From assembly GCF_003121295.1 (NCBI RefSeq), contig NZ_PHNC01000031.1, positions 808,439 through 872,438 of the forward strand: a stretch of DNA of 64,000 nt. Direction: 5' to 3'. The stretch's first letter is position 1. Each line of letters begins with the position of its first letter. This document shows, piece by piece, positions 33,456-40,519 of the stretch. The notes under the pieces were generated by a model. The model did no database searches, was not told the origin of the DNA, and worked only from the letters and a program-made list of their open reading frames with translations. A program made the position numbers and the translations under genes. Origin of the DNA: Streptomyces orinoci (GTDB lineage: Bacteria; Actinomycetota; Actinomycetes; Streptomycetales; Streptomycetaceae).

Positions 33456-34774
33456 CCACACACCACGCAGCGCTTGACCCGGCGGTGCGGATGCTCACGG
33501 CCTCGAATCCGCTGTCAGAAGTGTCAGAAGTGTCAGAACCGGTCCGCGCGACCGGAACACGGCTGGGTGCTGGCCCTGACGGTTCGGCCTCGCTTTCGCC
33601 GGACGCCGCTCAGGTGTCAGAAGACGCCGAAGCCCGTGACCAGCGGAAACCCGCTTGCTCTGACAGCTCTGACGGTTCTGACACTGATCTAGGCGAGGAC
33701 ACCGAGGAAACCCTGCTCGCTGGCCTTCGAGACGGCGTATGGCTGGACGCACAGCAGTTCCCGCCGCTCCGGTACGCCGTCGAAGGACTTCTCCCTGAAG
33801 GCTTCTCCCTGTTGATCGGCCCGCCGAAGGCAGGAAAGAGCTGGCTTGTGCTCGACATCCTGCTGGCCGTCGCCGCCGGCGGCTACGCCGCGGGCAAGGT
33901 CGCCACTGGTGAGAAGCGGCGCGTCCTCTACCTGGCCCTGGAGGACGGCGACAGGCGCATGCAGGATCGCTGTCGGACCATTCTCGCGGGCGCGCCGATC
34001 CCCGAGCGGTTCCACTACATCACCGAGGTCCGGCCCGACATGGTGTTGATGACGATCGCGGCGTTCTTGCACAGGTACCCGGACACGGCGTTGGTCGTCA
34101 TCGACACGCTCGGCAAGGTCATGCCGCCCGCGGCAATGGGCGAGTCGGCATATCAGCGTGACTACCGCGTGGCAGGCACGCTCAAGAGGCTCGCGGACAG
34201 CCGTCCCGGCATGGCGATCACGGCGCTGCACCACGATCGCAAAGCCAGCTCGGAGGACTTCGTCGACTCCGTGTCTGGCACCCATGGTCTTGCCGGGGCG
34301 GCGGACACGGTCGTCGTCCTGGTGCGCAAGCGGCAGGCGCAGGATGCCGTTCTCAAGGTCACCGGACGCGACGTACCCGAGGCCGAGTACGCCATGAGGA
34401 TGGCGGATGGTGTGTGGGTCTTGGACGGCGCAGACCTGGGGGAGGCCGCGGCTCGTGTCCAGCAGCGCGCCGAGGCAGACGAGTTGGGTGAGAAGTCCGT
34501 GAGCATCCTGGAGTTCGTCCGCCGACACCCGGAGGGGGCGAGGGCGAAGGCGGTGGCCGAACAGTTCGGCGACGACGCTCACCAGTACCTCAAGCGACTG
34601 CTGGACTCTGGACGGTTGAGCAAGCCCGTCCGGGGCGTGTACGTGGCCCCTGACCGTCACCACGAGGAACTGACGGATGTGGGACCGGGCCAGAGGGCCC
34701 TGTGCGCCGTCTGCGGAGAGTCCATGACCGTCTACGAGCCCAACCAGACGACGCACCCCGGGTGCAGCACGTAA
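33452..34774 (+). CDS. RepA-like AAA ATPase (candidate replication helicase)
   Basis: A 440-residue protein with a TTG start overlapping the previous stop (TTGA). Residues 1-80 are acidic and low-complexity (SEVSEVSE ... SDSSDGSDTD). From about 115 there is a RecA-type AAA_25/RepA ATPase core with Walker A LIGPPKAGKSWL, YLALEDGDRRMQDR, Walker B TALVVIDTLGKV and the sensor-like ITALHHDRKA followed by SGTHGLAGAADTV. A C-terminal winged-helix-like segment (SILEFVRRHPEGARAKAVAEQFG) and a CxxC-like end complete it. Most like RSF1010-RepA hexameric helicases. The DNA of residues 20-80 carries the repeats described separately. Confidence 0.83.
   Translation: MTTHHAALDPAVRMLTASNPLSEVSEVSEPVRATGTRLGAGPDGSASLSPDAAQVSEDAEARDQRKPACSDSSDGSDTDLGEDTEETLLAGLRDGVWLDAQQFPPLRYAVEGLLPEGFSLLIGPPKAGKSWLVLDILLAVAAGGYAAGKVATGEKRRVLYLALEDGDRRMQDRCRTILAGAPIPERFHYITEVRPDMVLMTIAAFLHRYPDTALVVIDTLGKVMPPAAMGESAYQRDYRVAGTLKRLADSRPGMAITALHHDRKASSEDFVDSVSGTHGLAGAADTVVVLVRKRQAQDAVLKVTGRDVPEAEYAMRMADGVWVLDGADLGEAAARVQQRAEADELGEKSVSILEFVRRHPEGARAKAVAEQFGDDAHQYLKRLLDSGRLSKPVRGVYVAPDRHHEELTDVGPGQRALCAVCGESMTVYEPNQTTHPGCST
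33513..33683. repeat. Iteron-like repeat cluster inside the AAA gene
   Basis: TGTCAGAA occurs at 33513, 33522 and 33531 (9-base period) and again at 33615. The complement TCTGACA/G occurs at 33659, 33668 (last base changed) and 33677, also at 9-base period. The result is three direct copies facing three inverted copies with one in the middle. Because the period is nine, the copies also encode SEV and SDx tripeptides. Confidence 0.85.
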
Positions 34775-34784
34775 GCGTCACCCA

Positions 34785-34816
34785 TCGAAGGAGCCGGGGG
34801 CGGAGCCACCCTTCGA
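34785..34816 (+). terminator. Hairpin after the AAA gene
   Basis: TCGAAGG / CCTTCGA arms with an interior GCC/GGC extension, 11 bases after the AAA stop. A plausible terminator for the rightward operon. Confidence 0.5.
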
Positions 34817-34986
34817 ACGCCGAGAGAGGCGCCAAGCCGTCTGGCAGGCCCGGTAGGACCGCATTCGCGGGACAGCCGCACAGCGCGGGTACGGCTCCTC
34901 GTGGCAGCGCATCACTGCCCCCATCCTGGCCGAGCAGCCTCGCCGTCCTGTGCCGCAGCTGCACCTGCCGCAAGCACAACCGTCAG

Positions 34987-35286
34987 TTATGACCCCCCGC
35001 GCCGGAAGATCAAGAAGGCTGCGACCGTGTGCCACCTGCCTTGAAGGAATGAGGACTGGACCAGCGACCAGCCCGCCGCCTCGACGGCCTCGATCTGCTC
35101 AGCCATCCCGGACAGCGATCCGCTCCAACCATCCTTCGGGCCACCCTCGTAGACGCGGCATACGAATACCTGCCGACCCTCAGCCATGGCGCGAGTCGCT
35201 TGATCCGCGATGGACCTGACCCGAGTGCCCCTCCTGAAGCCCACCCCGACACTTCCCTTCCGCATCCAAGACGGCAAGGCCGTCAC
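34987..35286 (-). CDS. Small element protein, unknown function
   Basis: About 99 residues, with VGFRRGTRVRSIADQATRAMAEGRQVFVCRVYEGGPKDGWSGS and a hydrophobic C-terminal strand (TVAAFLIFRR). Similar-looking proteins occur in streptomycete genomes; I know no function. It looks like a single small alpha/beta domain. The GTG at 35286 and an ATG at 35265 are both possible and neither has a ribosome site. It is convergent with the AAA gene. Confidence 0.6.
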   Translation of the reverse strand: MTALPSWMRKGSVGVGFRRGTRVRSIADQATRAMAEGRQVFVCRVYEGGPKDGWSGSLSGMAEQIEAVEAAGWSLVQSSFLQGRWHTVAAFLIFRRGGS

Positions 35287-35699
35287 GGTAGTGGCTGCTT
35301 CGACGAGCCGCTGTACAAAGGCCCCCGAGTCGCCCAGACGGGTCTGCTGGGGGCACGCCGCCCTTGCCTGCCCAGGATCCTGGGGTGGGGGTGGGTGATT
35401 CTTCTACGAAAAATCATTCTCGGACCCGGCCCCCCATCCCCCGCACGACGCTGCGAAATTGGGACCGTTTTTGATCAACGGCTTTCTTGGGGGGAGCGGC
35501 GACTGCCCGTATCGGAGCCGGAGGTGAACCGCGGCCTCGAACGTGCCGCCCATAGACGCGCCGTCGGGAACAGGCGGCAGGCCCCGATCCGCACCGTGGG
35601 GCAGAGCGGATCAGGGCCTGATCGAAGGTGGTGCCTGCCCCGGCCGTCGACCGTCCGCACCTGTCAGGGACAGCCGGGGCGGGCGTTGAGGGGGCGCGA
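35287..35699. other. Gene-free 413-bp region of the element with two long hairpins
   Basis: No gene seen. An AT-rich inverted repeat TGATT-N11-AATCA lies at 35396-35416. Hairpin A pairs 35578-35592 with 35606-35620 (15 bp, one mismatch, 13-base loop). Hairpin B pairs 35633-35644 with 35673-35684 (12 bp, one G-T). Stretches at 35400-35420 and 35455-35490 are unusually A/T-rich. Candidate structured RNA, origin or promoter region. Confidence 0.6.
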
Positions 35700-35948
35700 T
35701 CAGTCCAGGAGCGTGGCGCGCCAGAACCGGGTGATGTTCTCGCGGTAGCCGGTGTGGGAGGGGTTATGGCCGGAGTGCTGGAAGGCCCAGTTGCGGGCGT
35801 CTTCGAAGTCGCCAGTTGCCTCCGAGGTGGCGTTGCACGTGGTGCACTCCAACTCGTGGATGATCGGCGGTGCTTCCGGCGCCGTCTCCGGCCCGATCAG
35901 CCAGTCGGCGAACCGGATCACGGTGTGCGCGCTCACTGTGACCACCAC
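35700..35948 (-). CDS. Small DUF7848-like protein
   Basis: An 82-residue protein with a CxxC pair (LECTTCNATS) and the stretch NWAFQHSGHNPSHTGYRENITRFWRA, which I associate with DUF7848 proteins common in streptomycete accessory regions. A small zinc-ribbon-like fold is possible. GTG-type start near 35948. The upstream gene overlaps it by 16 bases. It is the last of three overlapping leftward genes. Function unknown. Confidence 0.68.
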   Translation of the reverse strand: MVVTVSAHTVIRFADWLIGPETAPEAPPIIHELECTTCNATSEATGDFEDARNWAFQHSGHNPSHTGYRENITRFWRATLLD

Positions 35949-36172
35949 CTACCGGAGTTGGCCGCCTGTACCTTCGCGCTCAGCCGCTCCTTGTCGGTCG
36001 CGGGACGCACGTCGTCCGGGCGGGCGTCCCATTCCAACCCGCCCCGTGGTGGGCGTAGTTGGAGGCATGCTTGCTCGGGGTCGTAGTCCATCACCTGCCC
36101 GATCTCGTTGCGGCTTGTGTCCACGACGAACGAGCCAGTCGTGGGCAACGCGTTGCGTTCGCTTGCGGTCAT
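35933..36172 (-). CDS. Small element protein, unknown function
   Basis: A 79-residue protein with FVVDTSRNEIGQVMDYDPEQACLQLRPPRGGLEWDARPDDVRPAT. It reads as a single small beta-barrel (SH3-like) with an ordered W/D-rich loop, then a Lys/Arg helix. Overlaps its upstream neighbour by four bases and its downstream one by 16, so the three are translated as one unit. Such trios recur in streptomycetes next to HTH genes; function unknown. Confidence 0.7.
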   Translation of the reverse strand: MTASERNALPTTGSFVVDTSRNEIGQVMDYDPEQACLQLRPPRGGLEWDARPDDVRPATDKERLSAKVQAANSGRWWSQ

Positions 36173-36435
36173 CGTCCCGCCTTCCTGTCATGGGGCTGGC
36201 GAGTGCGGATGTCGATTCCGTGCGCTGTCACCCACAACATGGGCCCGGGTTCGCTGCCGCTGTCGATCGGCCACTTGTGGCGGCGCGGGCCCACCGGCGC
36301 CGGGCGTGCCACAGGTTGCCGGGCGGGTGCGTGTGGCGTGCGAGCGGCGTGACAGGTGTCAGGGGAGTGGCCGGAGGAGTCCGGCCCAAAGGTTGCTCTC
36401 GTCCACGCGAACAACCGAGAGATAAGGTCGTGCAT
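36169..36435 (-). CDS. Small proline- and arginine-rich element protein
   Basis: An 88-residue protein starting MHDLISRLFAWTRATFGPDSSG, an amphipathic N-terminal helix, followed by a Pro/Arg/His-rich linker and a C-terminus ending RQPHDRKAGR. No recognised domain. Its ATG at 36435 lies about 185 bases from the divergent HTH gene; the shared gap would hold both promoters. It is the first gene of the overlapping trio. Confidence 0.62.
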   Translation of the reverse strand: MHDLISRLFAWTRATFGPDSSGHSPDTCHAARTPHAPARQPVARPAPVGPRRHKWPIDSGSEPGPMLWVTAHGIDIRTRQPHDRKAGR

Positions 36436-36584
36436 CGCTGGCGCTCCTTATCAGCGTTGGCCATGCCCCCGGGCCGCACCCTCAGCAGCGGTCGCGGGGG
36501 TTTCTTCGGTCAAGGACCCACACTTGCGAGCCAGGAGGGGCGTTCCTACCGCCTTCCGAGGACGTTAGACACGGAGTCGGAGTA

Positions 36585-36612
36585 CGTTGCCAAGCGTTCC
36601 AAACGTCCCAGG
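36585..36612 (+). promoter_or_regulatory. Tandem operator-like repeats before the HTH-Nudix pair
   Basis: CGTTGCCAAG, CGTTCCAAA and CGTCCCAGG abut directly upstream of the GTG at 36621, three degenerate direct repeats of 9-10 bases. The position fits autoregulation by the downstream HTH protein. Confidence 0.4.
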
Positions 36613-36620
36613 GGGTACCC

Positions 36621-37379
36621 GTGAACGAAGCTCTGCGCCGCGCGATGGCCCAGGCCCGGGTGACCGACCGCCAGTTGGCCGATCGGTGTGGCGTCGACGT
36701 CAAGACCGTTGGCCGTTGGATCACCCAGTCCGGGCGCGTGCCTCATGCCCGTCATCGGTGGGCGATCTGCGAAGCGGTCGGAGAGGACGAGGCCGTGTTG
36801 TGGCCAGCAGCCGCGAAGAGGGCAATCAAGGTCGGCCCGGACCGCGAAGTGGTCGCGGTCTATCCCTACCGCTCGGCGTGCCCGTCGACGTTGTGGCGCT
36901 CACTGATCACCAAGGCGGAACGGCAACTGGCTTTTGCCGGTTACACGAACTACTTCCTCTGGCTCGAGCAGGCGCGCTTCGGGACGGCGCTGCGCCGCAA
37001 GGCCGCGCAGGGTTGCCAGGTGAGGTTTCTGCTCGGCCACCCCGAGAGCGACCTGACGCGGGCGCGAGAGCGGGAAGAGGACGTTGCACTGACCCTCTCC
37101 ACCCGGATTCGCGTGACGCTCGCCGAACTCGAGAAGATCAGGGAGCAGGCAGGCATCAGTGCGAAGTACAGCGACGGGCACGCGTACCTCTCCGTGTTCC
37201 GTTTCGATGACGACATGATCGTGACGCCGCTGCTCACCCACCATGTGGGGCACGATGCCCCCACGCTGCACCTGCGCCGGCACCAGGACGACGGCATGTT
37301 CGACCGCTTCGCCGCGCACGTCGAGGAACTGTGGAACCGGGGAACCCCGGTCTGGGGAGGGGAGCGGCACGATGGGTAG
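36621..37379 (+). CDS. HTH regulator with PLD-like C-terminal domain (DUF5919-like)
   Basis: A 252-residue protein. An N-terminal XRE-type HTH (RVTDRQLADRCGVDVKTVGRWITQSGRVPHARHRW) occupies residues 1-75. A C-terminal domain of about 160 residues starts VVAVYPYRSACPSTLWRSLI and has FLLGHPES and GHAYLSVFRFDDDMIV; the layout recalls phospholipase D-like folds without a complete HKD motif. GTG at 36621 with AGGGGG upstream. It overlaps the Nudix gene by eight bases. Likely a ligand-sensing regulator of that enzyme. Confidence 0.75.
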   Translation: MNEALRRAMAQARVTDRQLADRCGVDVKTVGRWITQSGRVPHARHRWAICEAVGEDEAVLWPAAAKRAIKVGPDREVVAVYPYRSACPSTLWRSLITKAERQLAFAGYTNYFLWLEQARFGTALRRKAAQGCQVRFLLGHPESDLTRAREREEDVALTLSTRIRVTLAELEKIREQAGISAKYSDGHAYLSVFRFDDDMIVTPLLTHHVGHDAPTLHLRRHQDDGMFDRFAAHVEELWNRGTPVWGGERHDG

Positions 37380-37839
37380 GCGCGACTATGAGGACGACCC
37401 GAACGCTCCGGCCGCGAACAGTCTCGTTCCGGCCGCCTCCACCATCGTCGTCGACGACACCGGACGCGTCCTGCTTCAACGGCGCAGCGACAACGGTATG
37501 TGGGCGCTGCCCGGGGGAGCGATGCACATCGGTGAGTCACTGCCTGAGTGCGCTGTACGGGAGACCAAGGAAGAGACCGGGATGGACGTCGAGGTCGTCG
37601 GTATCGTCGGCACCTACACCAACCCCCGCCACGTCTTCGCCTACGACGATGGCGAGGTGCGGCAGGAATTCTCCGTCTGCTTCCTGGCGCGCCCCATGGC
37701 CGGACAGTTGGCGATCTCCGAGGAGTCCACGGACGTGCGGTGGTTCGAGCCGGGGGACATCGATGCGTTGCCGATGGTCGCCAGCATCCGGAAGCGCATC
37801 GACGACTGGCGGAACGGCCAGATGCCAGCAGCCCGGTAG
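37372..37839 (+). CDS. Nudix hydrolase of the element
   Basis: A 155-residue Nudix protein. Residues 1-20 form a short leader, then VVDDTGRVLLQRRSDNGMWALPGGAMHIGES and the intact Nudix box (GGAMHIGES ... RETKEETGM). The ATG at 37372 lies inside the HTH gene and is preceded by GGGGAGGGGAG. Nudix genes are a recognised cargo of actinomycete integrative elements; the substrate is unknown. Translational coupling to the HTH protein implies a joint function, for example removing the nucleotide that the regulator senses. Confidence 0.88.
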   Translation: MGRRDYEDDPNAPAANSLVPAASTIVVDDTGRVLLQRRSDNGMWALPGGAMHIGESLPECAVRETKEETGMDVEVVGIVGTYTNPRHVFAYDDGEVRQEFSVCFLARPMAGQLAISEESTDVRWFEPGDIDALPMVASIRKRIDDWRNGQMPAAR

Positions 37840-37894
37840 CTGTCATTGATGCCCTCCCGGAGTAGGCCCCTCACCAGCGAAAACGCCTCTCCGA

Positions 37895-37916
37895 AGTGAG
37901 CCCGGAGTGAGCCCGG
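37895..37916 (+). repeat. Two 11-bp direct repeats near the right attachment site
   Basis: AGTGAGCCCGG twice in tandem, 117 bases inside the right end. Candidate arm-type binding sites for the integrase or excisionase. Confidence 0.45.
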
Positions 37917-37995
37917 ACGCCTTCGGACGGGGTAGCAGGGACCGGCACCAGCGGGACCGGCCCCACGCGCTGACCTGCATCAACGGGAAGTAGGC

Positions 37996-38024
37996 GACCC
38001 CGCCCGGCACCAGCCGGACGGGGT
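37996..38024 (+). terminator. Hairpin after the element's Nudix gene
   Basis: GACCCCG.CCGG and CCGG.CGGGGTC arms around CACCAG, ending eight bases before the right attachment site. It would stop element transcription from leaving the right end. Confidence 0.6.
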
Positions 38025-38032
38025 CAAGGGAA

Positions 38033-38077
38033 CTTGTAAACAGCAGGTCATCGGTTCGAGTCCGATAGGCGGCTCTG
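38033..38077 (+). repeat. Right attachment site (tRNA 3'-half duplicate)
   Basis: 45-base perfect copy of 29710-29754. It carries the anticodon loop, T arm and acceptor strand but no 5' half, so it is not a second tRNA gene. Confidence 0.92.
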
Positions 38078-38085
38078 GAAAGCGC

Positions 38086-38120
38086 GAAGGCCGGGAACCC
38101 GATTCGGGTTCCCGGCCTTC
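38086..38120. terminator. Bidirectional terminator (original tRNA-Thr terminator)
   Basis: 17-bp perfect arms GAAGGCCGGGAACCCGA / TCGGGTTCCCGGCCTTC with a minimal loop. Without the element it would lie about ten bases after the tRNA; it also ends the leftward MMPL gene. Confidence 0.85.
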
Positions 38121-38136
38121 GGTCATCGCCGGGTGA

Positions 38137-40302
38137 CTAGCGGACCGCCTGCCGGCCCTCGTGCCGGTGGCCGGGGTGCGACAGTGGCGCCGGCTCGCGG
38201 GGGGCGTCCTGGTGGCCGGGCCACCAGGCCTTGTGGCCCAGCAGCGAGGTGATGGTCGGCACCAGCAGCATCGCCATGATGAAGGCGGTGAGCAGGATGC
38301 CGAAGGCGACCGCGAAGCCCATCTGCTGGAGCATGGAGTTCTCGGAGATCATCAGCACGCCGAAGCTGCCGGCCAGGATGATCGCCGCGGAGGCGATGGT
38401 GGGCGCGGAGCGGGAGACCGCCTCCCGGATCGCCTCCCGGGCGGAGACGCCCCGCCGGACCTCTTCCCGGAGCCGGGCGACCATCAGGATGTTGTAGTCG
38501 GTGCCGATGGCCACCACAAAGAGATAGACGATCACCGGCAGCATAAAGAGCATGCCGTCCTTGCCCTTGATGTCCTGGAACAGCCAGACGGTGGCGCCCA
38601 GGGTGGCGCCGAAGCCCAGGGCCACGGCGATCATCAGATACAGCGGGGCGACCAGGCTGCGCAGCAGCAGGGCCAGGATGATCATGATGGCCAGGCCGGC
38701 GACCGGGAAGACCACCTTGTAGTCGTGGTTGACGGCCTTCTCGATGTCGGTCAGCACCGCGGAGGTGCCGCCCACATAGGCCTGGGTGCCCTGGGGAGCC
38801 GCCTGATGCGCGGTGTGCCGCAGCGGGCCCTTGGCGAGCTCGATGGCCCGGTCATCGGTGGACTCGTACTTCAGCACCACCGAGTACTGGGCGACGGAGT
38901 CGTGCAAGCCCATCGCGGGGGTGACGGGGTGGCTCTTGTCCACACCGTCGATGGCGGAGAGCTTGGCGGCGAAGGCGTCCACCGTGCTCTTGCTCAGCGG
39001 TGAGCCGTCCTTGGACTTCAGATAGACCATGGCCGGGTCGGACTGGCCGGCCGAGAAGCCCTTCTGCATGTCCTTGGCGGCCTGGACGGACTCCAGCTTC
39101 TGCGGCAGCTGGCTCTGGGTGTTGAAGTCGGACTTGAAGCCGAAGGCGCCGATGGCCAGCACCGCCAGGACACCGGCGGACAGCACCGCCATCACACCGG
39201 GACGGCCGGCGACCACCGAGCCCAGGCTGTTGGCCAGGCGGTTCCTCGGCTGCTTCTTCCACGCCTTGGACGGCCAGAACGCCTTGGTGCCCAGCAGCGA
39301 GAAGACGGCCGGGACCAGGGTGAGGGCGGCGATCAGGGTGACGCCCACCGAGATGGCCAGCGAGGGGCCCCAGGTCCGCATCATGCCCATGGTGGAGAGC
39401 AGCAGGGCGAGGAAGGCGGCGATCACCGCGCCGGCCGCGGAGGCGATGGTCTCGCCCACCCGGGCGACCGCCTCCACCAGGGCCTCCTTGGGCTGCTGCC
39501 CGGCCCGCAGCTGCTCCCGGTAGCGGAACAGCAGGAAGAGGATGTAGTCGGTGCCGACACCGAAGAGGACCACGATCAGGATCGCGGTGATGGAGGGGTC
39601 GGCCTTCAGTCCGCCGGCCGCGGCGGCGGTGCCGATCAGGCCCAGGGCCACCGAGAACACCACACCGATGATGATCACCGGCAGGATGGCGATCAGCGGG
39701 CTGCGGAAGATGGCCAGCAGCAGCACGATGATCAGCAGCAGGGTCGCCGACATCACCAGGGCGTCGGTGTCGCCCGAGGACTCCTGGGAGTCCAGGTTGG
39801 TGGCGGCGGTGCCGGTGATCCCCATCTTCAGATGGGTGCCCTTCAGCAGCTCCTTGCCGTCCTCACGCATCTTCTTGACGGAGTCGGTGAGGTCCTTCTC
39901 ATAGGAGTTCTTGGTGGTGGCGACGACCTGGGCCAGGCCTATCTCATGGTTGGGCGAGACGGACTTGTCGCCCGCCGTGACCACCTTGGCGACCAGCTTG
40001 TAGTGCTTGGCGCCCAGCCCCTGGCTGATCTTGGTCATATCGCGGACATCGCCCGCGTCCAGCTTCCCGCCGTCGGAGCGCTGGAAGACGATGGTGGCCG
40101 CGGCCTGGTCGGTGTGCGGGAAGGCCTTGTCCTGGAGCTTGCTGGCCTGCACCGACTCATAGTGCGAGGGCAGGAACTCGGTCTCGTCGTTGGTCGCCTT
40201 CAGCCCCGGGGCCAGCATGCCGAGGGCCACGGCTGCGATGATCCAGGCCGCGATCGTCAGCCATGGTCGATGGACGGCGAACCGTCCGATTCGTCGGAAC
40301 AT
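38137..40302 (-). CDS. MMPL/RND-family transporter
   Basis: A 721-residue inner membrane exporter with the twofold MMPL layout: one N-terminal helix (RPWLTIAAWIIAAVALGML), an extracytoplasmic domain of about 150 residues, then helices 2-6 with TDALVMSATLLLIIVLL and GVGTDYILFLLFRYRE, and a second half repeating the pattern with AIGTDYNILMVARLREE. The conserved Asp-Tyr pairs (GxxxDY) of the proton relay are present in both halves. Streptomycete members export lipids or antibiotics; the substrate here is unknown. No TetR gene is adjacent. Confidence 0.9.
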   Translation of the reverse strand: MFRRIGRFAVHRPWLTIAAWIIAAVALGMLAPGLKATNDETEFLPSHYESVQASKLQDKAFPHTDQAAATIVFQRSDGGKLDAGDVRDMTKISQGLGAKHYKLVAKVVTAGDKSVSPNHEIGLAQVVATTKNSYEKDLTDSVKKMREDGKELLKGTHLKMGITGTAATNLDSQESSGDTDALVMSATLLLIIVLLLAIFRSPLIAILPVIIIGVVFSVALGLIGTAAAAGGLKADPSITAILIVVLFGVGTDYILFLLFRYREQLRAGQQPKEALVEAVARVGETIASAAGAVIAAFLALLLSTMGMMRTWGPSLAISVGVTLIAALTLVPAVFSLLGTKAFWPSKAWKKQPRNRLANSLGSVVAGRPGVMAVLSAGVLAVLAIGAFGFKSDFNTQSQLPQKLESVQAAKDMQKGFSAGQSDPAMVYLKSKDGSPLSKSTVDAFAAKLSAIDGVDKSHPVTPAMGLHDSVAQYSVVLKYESTDDRAIELAKGPLRHTAHQAAPQGTQAYVGGTSAVLTDIEKAVNHDYKVVFPVAGLAIMIILALLLRSLVAPLYLMIAVALGFGATLGATVWLFQDIKGKDGMLFMLPVIVYLFVVAIGTDYNILMVARLREEVRRGVSAREAIREAVSRSAPTIASAAIILAGSFGVLMISENSMLQQMGFAVAFGILLTAFIMAMLLVPTITSLLGHKAWWPGHQDAPREPAPLSHPGHRHEGRQAVR

Positions 40303-40519
40303 GGTTGGGGCTCCCCCTCTGGTACTGCCAAGGTGCGAAAGTTCGTACGGGCAGGCCCAACCTAGGGAGTGTCTTTATGCGGTGCCAACGAATTCCTGGG
40401 GAAGTCAGGGGGAAATCGGTCCTGGGGTGGGGGAGCCCTCCTCCCTCGGGAGGAGAGCCTCTCACCCGTGGGGTAGAGACCGGACTGCCGAGCGCCTGCA
40501 CCCGGATTACGCTGCCCCC

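Larger units (their letters stand above)
29710..38077. mobile_element. Integrative element in tRNA-Thr(UGU), about 8.3 kb
   Basis: Bounded by a 45-bp perfect direct repeat made of the tRNA 3' half. Between the repeats lie a tyrosine integrase next to the left end, two divergent HTH regulators, an excisionase-like gene, a RepA-like AAA ATPase with internal iteron-like repeats, several small genes and an HTH-Nudix pair. This partly matches actinomycete integrative and conjugative elements (Int, Xis, Rep-like, Nudix) but there is no FtsK/TraB-type transfer gene, relaxase, primase or capsid gene. It is probably a non-autonomous, mobilisable or satellite-like element, with both ends and all main frames intact. 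Confidence 0.88.

Noticed and set aside
34775..34986. Additional gene between the AAA gene and the leftward small gene
   Set aside because: Frames here are short, lack ribosome sites and overlap a terminator-like hairpin.
38033..38077. Second tRNA-Thr gene
   Set aside because: Only the 3' half is present; the 5' acceptor strand and D arm are missing and the sequence equals the att repeat.
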